Part shown: piece by piece, positions 58,772-64,000 of the stretch
Numbering within the stretch: the first letter of the stretch is position 1
Layout: every line of letters starts with the position of its first letter
DNA from: Mesorhizobium_K sp040049215
Lineage (GTDB): Bacteria > Pseudomonadota > Alphaproteobacteria > Rhizobiales > Rhizobiaceae
Direction: 5' to 3'
Length of the DNA: 64,000 nt
NCBI RefSeq assembly: GCF_040049215.1
Contig: NZ_JBDZDN010000001.1
Span: 1,674,001-1,738,000 of the forward strand
The notes under the pieces: model-generated
The model's input: the letters and a program-made list of their open reading frames with translations, nothing else
What the model was told of the DNA's origin: nothing
Database searches by the model: none
Program-made: the position numbers and the translations under genes

Positions 58772-59824
58772 TCAGAACATTTCGCTTGGGTCGAAATTGA
58801 CGATGACATCCGCCCAGGCTTCGTATTTTTCGGCGGGGAGATTGTAGGGGGCGCAGCGCGACACGGCGCGGCGCGCCGCCTCGGCCGCGGCGCGTTCGAC
58901 GCCGGCGCTGCCGCCGCCGCTGATGATTTGCGGGCTGCCCTCCAGCGCGCCGGTACGGTCGAGCTTGAACTTGACGGATACGCGCAGGTCGCCGGCATCG
59001 GCCGCACCCGCGGGGATGTTCCAGCAACGCTGCACCTGGCCGCGCAGGGCATCCATCTCGCTTTGCGAAAGTTTCTCGCCGCTGGTCGTCCTGTCGCCGC
59101 CGAGCGAGGCCGTCTCGGTCGAGCGCTTGGCGCCGCCGCCGGACGCCTTCTCCTTGTTGAGGAGCGCTGCCACCTCGTCGGCGTCGAATTCCTTTTCCTC
59201 GGATTTCGGCTTGGCGGCCGCCTGCTTGACCGGCTTCTCGGCTTCCTTGCGGTCCGGCGTCTTGGCGGTCTGCGCCTGCGGCGGCTTCGGCTTCGCCTCG
59301 GGCGCCGGCGCCTCGGTCGGCAATTCGATCGCGTCGGCCTCAGTTTCGTTGGCGGCGATCGCCTCGCTTACCGGATCGGGCTTCACTTCCTGCTTCGGCT
59401 CCGGGTTCGGCATCACCTCGGTCGCGGGCGCGGCGGTCTTGGGCTCAGGCTCGGCGACCGGATCGGCTTGCTCGACCGGCTTGGGCTCGGGCTTGGGCGC
59501 CTCCTTGGGCATGGCCGCGGCCTCGACCTGCTTTTCCGTGACCTCGGGCGTCGCCTTCTTGTCGGTGTCGACCTTGTTCTCGCCGGCTTTTTCGGCGTCG
59601 GGCACCGTATCGGTCTTTTCGGTTGGCTTGGGCGTCGGCTTCTCGTTGACGGCCGCCTTCTTGTCGCCCTGCTGGATCTGGGTAATCGATTCCACCGGCA
59701 CCAGGTCGACCGGAAGCGACTCCATGTCGAGAACCTCGAACGGCTTGGGCGCCGACAGCGAGATCAGCCCGAAGCCGAGCAGCGCCGCATGCAGCATTAC
59801 CGATGTCGTCAGGCCGGTCTTCAT
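58772..59824 (-). CDS. tolA: TolA-like cell envelope protein
   Basis: A 350-residue protein: N-terminal membrane anchor (TTSVMLHAALLGFGLISLSA), a long Lys/Glu/Pro/Ala-rich middle (repeats such as KPEPKPVEQADPVAEPEPKT) that spans the periplasm, and a C-terminal TolA/TonB-type domain (SEMDALRGQVQRCWNIPAGA, VSVKFKLDRTGALEG). Long middle rich in Pro instead of the Ala/Lys helix of E. coli TolA. Located between tolR and tolB. Confidence 0.9.
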   Translation of the reverse strand: MKTGLTTSVMLHAALLGFGLISLSAPKPFEVLDMESLPVDLVPVESITQIQQGDKKAAVNEKPTPKPTEKTDTVPDAEKAGENKVDTDKKATPEVTEKQVEAAAMPKEAPKPEPKPVEQADPVAEPEPKTAAPATEVMPNPEPKQEVKPDPVSEAIAANETEADAIELPTEAPAPEAKPKPPQAQTAKTPDRKEAEKPVKQAAAKPKSEEKEFDADEVAALLNKEKASGGGAKRSTETASLGGDRTTSGEKLSQSEMDALRGQVQRCWNIPAGAADAGDLRVSVKFKLDRTGALEGSPQIISGGGSAGVERAAAEAARRAVSRCAPYNLPAEKYEAWADVIVNFDPSEMF

Positions 59825-59880
59825 GGGCGGGACGCGACCCTTCCGTTTCTCGTCGTCGCTATCAGCTTGCCGGTCATGCT

Positions 59881-60339
59881 TCAGGTGTCGTCCTGATCCT
59901 GCAGCGTGACGAGGCCGATCTTGGTGTAGCCGGCGGCCTGGATGCGGGCCATGACCTGCATCACAATGCCGTAATTCGTCGTCTTGTCGCCGCGCACGTA
60001 GATGCGCTCCTCATAGCCGGTAGTGGCGATGGCGCTGAGCTTGGCGACCACCTCGTCGAGCGGTATCTCCGTCTCCTGCAGATAGATCTGGCCATTCTCG
60101 TTGACGGATATGGTGATCGGCTGCGTTTCCGGGTTCATCGCGTTGGCCCGCGTCTCGGGCAGGTCTATCGGCACGCCGACGGTCAACAGCGGCGCGGCGA
60201 CCATGAAAATGATCAACAGCACCAGCATGACGTCGACGAACGGCGTCACGTTGATCTCCGATATCAGGCCGTGATGGCGGCCGCGCCGCCTGTGGCCGCG
60301 CCCGCCCCGTCCGCCTGTCGATCCTACAGACATGCCCAT
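59881..60339 (-). CDS. tolR: Biopolymer transport protein TolR
   Basis: A 152-residue ExbD/TolR protein: one TM segment with the conserved Asp, ISEINVTPFVDVMLVLLIIF, then a periplasmic domain (QPITISVNENGQIYLQETEI). The N-terminus is Gly/Arg/His rich (GRGGRGHRRRGRHHG), longer than usual. It works with TolQ in proton-driven force transmission. 10 bp after tolQ. Confidence 0.95.
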   Translation of the reverse strand: MGMSVGSTGGRGGRGHRRRGRHHGLISEINVTPFVDVMLVLLIIFMVAAPLLTVGVPIDLPETRANAMNPETQPITISVNENGQIYLQETEIPLDEVVAKLSAIATTGYEERIYVRGDKTTNYGIVMQVMARIQAAGYTKIGLVTLQDQDDT

Positions 60340-60349
60340 GGTCTATTCC

Positions 60350-61060
60350 TCAAGCCTTCTGCGCGACTTTTTCATCAATTTGCCGCGAGAGTATGGCCGA
60401 GAACTCGTCCGCGAAGCCCTCCATCCGCATCGCGATCTTGCCGGCATCCGATGACAGCTTGTTGTAGGCGATGACGGCGGGGATGGCGGCGAGCAGGCCG
60501 ATCGCGGTGGCCAGCAGCGCCTCGGCGATGCCCGGAGCGACGACGGCGAGGTTGGTCGACTTCGACCCGGCGATGGCCTGGAAGGATGTCATGATGCCCA
60601 CCACCGTGCCGAACAGGCCGATGAAGGGAGCGGCCGAGCCAATGGTGGCGAGGAAGCCCAGCCTGCCTTCGAGCCGCTCCATCTCACGGGTCAGCGCAAG
60701 GTCCATCGCCTTGTCGATTCGCGTCTGCAGCCCGAGCGGCGACTTGGCGCCCTTCTCGAAGCTCTTCTTCCATTCGCGCATGGCGGCGACGAAGATCGAA
60801 CCCATGCCGGCCGTCTTGCGTTCGGACAGGGTCTTGTAGAGCTCCTCGAGCGACTGGCCAGACCAGAAGACCTGCTCGAAGCGGTTGAGCGCGCTGCGCA
60901 TACGGGCATAGGAGATAAGCTTGTCGACGACGATGGCCCAGGTCCAGATCGAGGCGGCGAGCAGGCCGATCATCACCAGTTTCACGACCCAGCCTGCCTG
61001 GGCGAACAGGTGCCACACGGACAATTGAACGCCGGGCTCGGCGAGAGGGAGATTTTCCAT
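60350..61060 (-). CDS. tolQ: Proton channel protein TolQ
   Basis: A 236-residue MotA/TolQ/ExbB protein. Start 61060 (MENLPLAEPGVQLSVWHLFA) chosen over a longer frame. Three TM segments: VVKLVMIGLLAASIWTWAIV; GFLATIGSAAPFIGLFGTVV, with GIMTSFQAI; and AEALLATAIGLLAAIPAVIA. First gene of tolQRAB. Confidence 0.95.
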   Translation of the reverse strand: MENLPLAEPGVQLSVWHLFAQAGWVVKLVMIGLLAASIWTWAIVVDKLISYARMRSALNRFEQVFWSGQSLEELYKTLSERKTAGMGSIFVAAMREWKKSFEKGAKSPLGLQTRIDKAMDLALTREMERLEGRLGFLATIGSAAPFIGLFGTVVGIMTSFQAIAGSKSTNLAVVAPGIAEALLATAIGLLAAIPAVIAYNKLSSDAGKIAMRMEGFADEFSAILSRQIDEKVAQKA

Positions 61061-61299
61061 ACAGAGGTCCTTAAGATTTCCGGGCGTGGCTGGCGGCTGG
61101 CCCTGGCGCATGTATCCGTTGGTCCGTTCGCGCGATGCTTCCGGAAACGCCCCAAAATGCGCCGTTCGCGGCCTTTTCAGGACAAATGTTGGTGAAAGGA
61201 AGGCGCGCGGATTTCAGTGCAATCCTCACCGACTTCTTCATGGACTGTTATGGTTAAGGATGGGTTAGGACGTATGGCCGCAGGCTGCGGCGGGCCATC

Positions 61300-61761
61300 T
61301 CACGCGCCAGCGGGCAGGAAGGCGGCGATCCACTCGGCGGGAAAACGCTTCGGCCTGCCATCTTCGCCGACGATCGCGGCTTCGACCCTGGCCGTCACCA
61401 GCAAGGTGTCGCCGCGCTTCAGCTCCTGCGCCATGAAGATGCGCGCGCCGGAGATTTTCTCGGTGCGCGTGTCGATGGTCAGCACGTCGTCCATGCGGGC
61501 GGGCTTGCGAAAATCGATCTCCATGCGCCTGACGACCCATACGATCTTCTCGCCGCGCATGCCCTCGGCCAGTTCCGTGTGGCGAACGCCCGCGAGCCGC
61601 AGATAGTCCGAGCGGCCGCGCTCGAAGAACTCCAGGTAGCGCGCGTGATAGACGAGGCCGGAGAAATCGGTGTCGGCGTAATAGACGCGCGCAAGCAGCC
61701 GATGGCCGAACGGTGTCAGTTCGCCAGAGAGGCCGGCGGCAAGGGCTTGCTCCTCGCTCAC
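61300..61761 (-). CDS. ybgC: Tol-Pal associated acyl-CoA thioesterase YbgC
   Basis: A 153-residue hotdog thioesterase. GTG 61761 is chosen since GGAAGAGGAT precedes it. The catalytic region YYADTDFSGLVYHARYLEFF has the Asp, and ERGRSDYLRLAG follows; VVRRMEIDFRKPARMDDVLT is a further family block. It lies between ruvB (1 bp upstream) and tolQ. Hydrolyses short or long acyl-CoA, linked to phospholipid turnover. Confidence 0.93.
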   Translation of the reverse strand: MSEEQALAAGLSGELTPFGHRLLARVYYADTDFSGLVYHARYLEFFERGRSDYLRLAGVRHTELAEGMRGEKIVWVVRRMEIDFRKPARMDDVLTIDTRTEKISGARIFMAQELKRGDTLLVTARVEAAIVGEDGRPKRFPAEWIAAFLPAGA

Positions 61762-61762
61762 C

Positions 61763-62803
61763 TCAATCCTCTTCCTGGAACAGGTTGATCTGCCGCTGCG
61801 CCAGATCCTTCGGCGCCTCCAGCCCGAGATGGCGCCAGGCATTGGCCGTGATCATGCGGCCGCGCGGCGTGCGCTGGATGAATCCCTGCTGGATCAGGAA
61901 CGGCTCGATGATGTCCTCGATCGCATCGCGCGGCTCCGACAGTCCCGCCGCGATCGTCTCGATGCCGACCGGACCGCCGCCGAAATTATTCGCGATCATC
62001 GACAGATAGCGCCGATCGAGCTGGTCGAGGCCGAGCGCGTCGACTTCGAGCCGCAGCAGCGCCTCGTCGGCGACTTTTCGCGACACGTGGTCGACGCCGG
62101 CGACTGAGGCGAAGTCACGAACGCGCCTGAGCAGCCGGCCGGCGATGCGCGGCGTGCCGCGCGCCCGCCTTGCGATCTCAAGGGCGCCGTCGTCGCCGAG
62201 CGGCAGGCCAAGGATGCGGGCGCCGCGGCGCACGATCTGCTCCAGCTCCTCGACCGTGTAGAAGTTCAGCCGGACCGGAATGCCGAAGCGGTCGCGCAGC
62301 GGGTTGGTGAGCAGGCCGAGCCGCGTCGTCGCCGCGACCAGCGTGAATTTGGCCAGGTCGATCTTGACCGAGCGCGCCGCCGGCCCCTCGCCGATGATGA
62401 GGTCGAGCTGATAGTCCTCCATCGCCGGATAGAGGATCTCCTCGACCGCCGGATTGAGCCGGTGGATTTCGTCGATGAAGAGAACGTCGCGGTCTTCCAG
62501 ATTGGTCAGCAGCGCCGCCAGGTCGCCGGCCTTGGCGATGACCGGCCCCGAGGTCGAGCGGAAGTTGACGCCGAGCTCGCGCGCCATGATCTGCGCCAGC
62601 GTCGTCTTGCCGAGCCCCGGCGGCCCGACGAAGAGCACATGGTCGAGCGCCTCGCCCCGGCCCTTGGCGGCCTCGACGAAGACCTTCAGATTGGCGCGCG
62701 CGGCAGCTTGGCCGATGAACTCGTCGAGCGTCTGCGGCCGCAGCGTCTGGTCCACGTCCTCGCCGCGCTTTTCAGATGAAATGAGACGCGGGGCGAGGCT
62801 CAC
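61763..62803 (-). CDS. ruvB: Holliday junction helicase RuvB
   Basis: A 346-residue AAA+ motor of branch migration. N-terminal DQTLRPQTLDEFIGQAAARA, Walker A LFVGPPGLGKTTLAQIMARE, Walker B RDVLFIDEIHRLNPAVEEIL, sensor and Arg-finger region GPAARSVKIDLAKFTLVAAT and C-terminal winged helix IEDIIEPFLIQQGFIQRTPR. The start overlaps the PIN-toxin stop by 4 bp (62800), so the toxin-antitoxin pair sits between ruvA and ruvB. Confidence 0.97.
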   Translation of the reverse strand: MSLAPRLISSEKRGEDVDQTLRPQTLDEFIGQAAARANLKVFVEAAKGRGEALDHVLFVGPPGLGKTTLAQIMARELGVNFRSTSGPVIAKAGDLAALLTNLEDRDVLFIDEIHRLNPAVEEILYPAMEDYQLDLIIGEGPAARSVKIDLAKFTLVAATTRLGLLTNPLRDRFGIPVRLNFYTVEELEQIVRRGARILGLPLGDDGALEIARRARGTPRIAGRLLRRVRDFASVAGVDHVSRKVADEALLRLEVDALGLDQLDRRYLSMIANNFGGGPVGIETIAAGLSEPRDAIEDIIEPFLIQQGFIQRTPRGRMITANAWRHLGLEAPKDLAQRQINLFQEED

Positions 62804-63198
62804 GCGAGCAGTTCCATGCCCGCAACGGATCTTGCCGCGCCTTCATCGAAGGTGAAGGTGCGGGCCGCTCCAAGTTCACGGTTCCGCAACGCGATGATCA
62901 TGTCGGCGAAATCCGCACTCCCTCCCTCATAGGTCGCCAGGGCCTTGCCTACAACTTCCAGCGATTCGAACTCGATAAACTCGACGCCGAGAAGGTCGCG
63001 CATGACTGCCGCAAGCCTCGCCTGGGGAAGTTTGTATCGCGACCGCAAAACCCAGAAAAACTCCATCAGCACAGGCAGATTGACAAATCCACGCTCGTCT
63101 TCCCCGAGACCTTTCAACAAGCGCTGCGCCGCTCTCGACTGGACCGGGTCATCGTTCAAGGTCGCACGCAGCAGAATATTGGTGTCGAGACCGATCAA
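62800..63198 (-). CDS. PIN-domain toxin (VapC type)
   Basis: A 132-residue PIN nuclease: first Asp in MIGLDTNILLRATLNDDPVQ; Glu in VNLPVLMEFFWVLRSRY; Asp in GGSADFADMIIALRNRELG; last Asp in FTFDEGAARS. All four acids present, so likely active. Preceded by an AbrB-type antitoxin with 4-bp overlap (63195). Located inside the ruv operon. Type II toxin-antitoxin inferred. Confidence 0.9.
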   Translation of the reverse strand: MIGLDTNILLRATLNDDPVQSRAAQRLLKGLGEDERGFVNLPVLMEFFWVLRSRYKLPQARLAAVMRDLLGVEFIEFESLEVVGKALATYEGGSADFADMIIALRNRELGAARTFTFDEGAARSVAGMELLA

Positions 63199-63476
63199 AC
63201 GCCCGACCTGCCATGGCCTATCTTGCGACCCTCGACATGGTCGCTGACGCCCTCGCCTATAGCGCGATCGTAATCGTCCGTCGTTGTGCCCGGTATCGCA
63301 TACTCGGCCAACGCGCCGAACAAGATGTCCACCGGGCGGTTGCGCGGGATGATCAGATATCCTTGTTCTATCTCGATAAAAGCAATGCGATCGCCCGTAT
63401 GGAGCCCGAGCTTTTCACGGACTTCCGCGGGGATCGTTGTCTGCCCCTTGCTTGATATCCTTGCTTCTATGCCCAT
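63195..63476 (-). CDS. AbrB/SpoVT-type antitoxin
   Basis: A 93-residue protein with an N-terminal swapped-hairpin AbrB DNA-binding domain: EARISSKGQTTIPAEVREKL and GLHTGDRIAFIEIEQGYLII. The C-terminal part (about 50-93, VDILFGALAEYAIPGTTTDD) is the toxin-binding tail. Order antitoxin then toxin, 4-bp overlap. The 66-bp gap to ruvA may carry its promoter. Confidence 0.88.
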   Translation of the reverse strand: MGIEARISSKGQTTIPAEVREKLGLHTGDRIAFIEIEQGYLIIPRNRPVDILFGALAEYAIPGTTTDDYDRAIGEGVSDHVEGRKIGHGRSGV

Positions 63477-63542
63477 TGTAAGAGTTTACCCGGTTCTCCT
63501 TACATTCTAAGAGAATGCATAGGGATGTGCAATGGATAACCG

Positions 63543-64000
63543 TTAGCGCGCCAGTTCCTTCAACCCCAGGCGGATCAGCTTCGGCGAATCCGCGTCTTCT
63601 CCGGCCGATTTCATCGCCGCGGCAATGGCGTTGGCGGCGATGTCGCGCGAGTAGCCGAGATTGACCAGGGCGGAGACCGCGTCCGCGATGGGCGCCGGCG
63701 CGACGCCCTCGCCCAGTTCCTGCTTCAATCCGATCATACCCGACGCTGTACCCGCATAGGCCGGAGCCTTGTTCTTCAGCTCGGTCACGATGCGCTCGGC
63801 GACCTTCTTGCCGACGCCGGGCGCCCGGCTGACCGTCGCAATGTCGCGCAGCGCAATCGCGTTGGCGAGATCGGCAGGAGCCAGCGTCGACAGGATCGCC
63901 AGCGCCACCTTGGCCCCGACACCCGGAACGTTATTCTGCAGTAGCCGGAACCACTCGCGCTCCAGCGGCGACTGGAATCCGTAGAGTCGGATCATGTCCT
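63543..64000 (-). CDS. ruvA: Holliday junction helicase subunit RuvA (partial)
   Basis: The frame ends at TAG 63543-63545 and is open to the window edge at 64000, so the start is missing. Visible 152 residues cover the end of domain I (MIRLYGFQSPLEREWFRLLQ), the two helix-hairpin-helix motifs (NVPGVGAKVALAILSTLAPA; VSRAPGVGKKVAERIVTELK) and domain III (AVSALVNLGYSRDIAANAIA). Full RuvA is about 205 residues. RuvA targets RuvB to Holliday junctions. Confidence 0.95.
   Translation of the reverse strand, partial: DMIRLYGFQSPLEREWFRLLQNNVPGVGAKVALAILSTLAPADLANAIALRDIATVSRAPGVGKKVAERIVTELKNKAPAYAGTASGMIGLKQELGEGVAPAPIADAVSALVNLGYSRDIAANAIAAAMKSAGEDADSPKLIRLGLKELAR

Overview
The window is a high-GC chromosomal segment from an alphaproteobacterium, most likely order Hyphomicrobiales (Rhizobiales), near Mesorhizobium and other Phyllobacteriaceae. 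I infer this from the rsfS-rlmH-envC-ctpA-yibQ-rppH gene order, the tolQRAB-pal-cpoB-tilS-ftsH block, two DUF982 proteins, a DUF1737 protein, the imuA-imuB-dnaE2 cassette and an alphaproteobacterial GTTC-N7-GTTC LexA box. Genus-level placement is inference.

Region 1 (1-1057) is the 3' part of a glutamine synthetase family gene. Region 2 (1058-18378) is a 17.3 kb integrated element. It lies between a perfect 50-bp direct repeat that copies the 3' two thirds of a tRNA-Gly(GCC) gene; the intact tRNA is at 18329-18403 on the minus strand. A tyrosine recombinase sits at the other end. The left half of the element resembles a phage satellite or stripped prophage: integrase, AlpA-like DNA-binding protein, HNH-AP2 nuclease, a replication-type protein, a ribbon-helix-helix protein, DUF5681, and three tandem small paralogues. 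The middle carries a family of small exported two-cysteine proteins next to a larger exported protein, then a fused HPr-kinase-like/PqqD protein beside a Tat-signal protein made of Gly4Ser repeats. The right half holds SRAP, a YciE-type ferritin-like protein and an exported alanine/threonine-rich protein, mixed with broken genes: an IS21 istA fragment, an NDH-2 C-terminus, an HGGxSTG protein, an acetyltransferase fragment and a frameshifted small gene.

Region 3 (18404-64000) is chromosomal backbone with very short gaps. It holds YbaK-type deacylase, a YbbN-like thioredoxin, a LON-domain protein and Trm112; then the SOS mutasome (minus strand, LexA box at 26908-26922). Next come a zincin, DUF1737, a CoA-ester lyase and an FAD oxidoreductase, and leuD and leuB separated by a RidA protein and a dioxygenase-hydrolase fusion. 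After an MFS transporter comes the ribosome/RNA/cell-wall block rsfS, rlmH, envC, ctpA, yibQ-type deacetylase and rppH. Then alr and dadA (alanine catabolism), ispG, a lytic transglycosylase, a VapB antitoxin with a toxin gene broken by a stop codon, a hybrid histidine kinase, a prenyl synthase, mtgA and rpmF. The minus-strand run at the end is ftsH, tilS, cpoB, pal, tolB, tolA, tolR, tolQ, ybgC, ruvB, a PIN/AbrB toxin-antitoxin pair, and ruvA running off the window edge.

Most core genes are intact with overlaps of a few bases or short spacers, whereas single-base frameshifts and fragments cluster in the right half of the element. This fits a decaying mobile island whose best-preserved parts are the satellite-like left module and the exported-protein/HPr-related middle modules.
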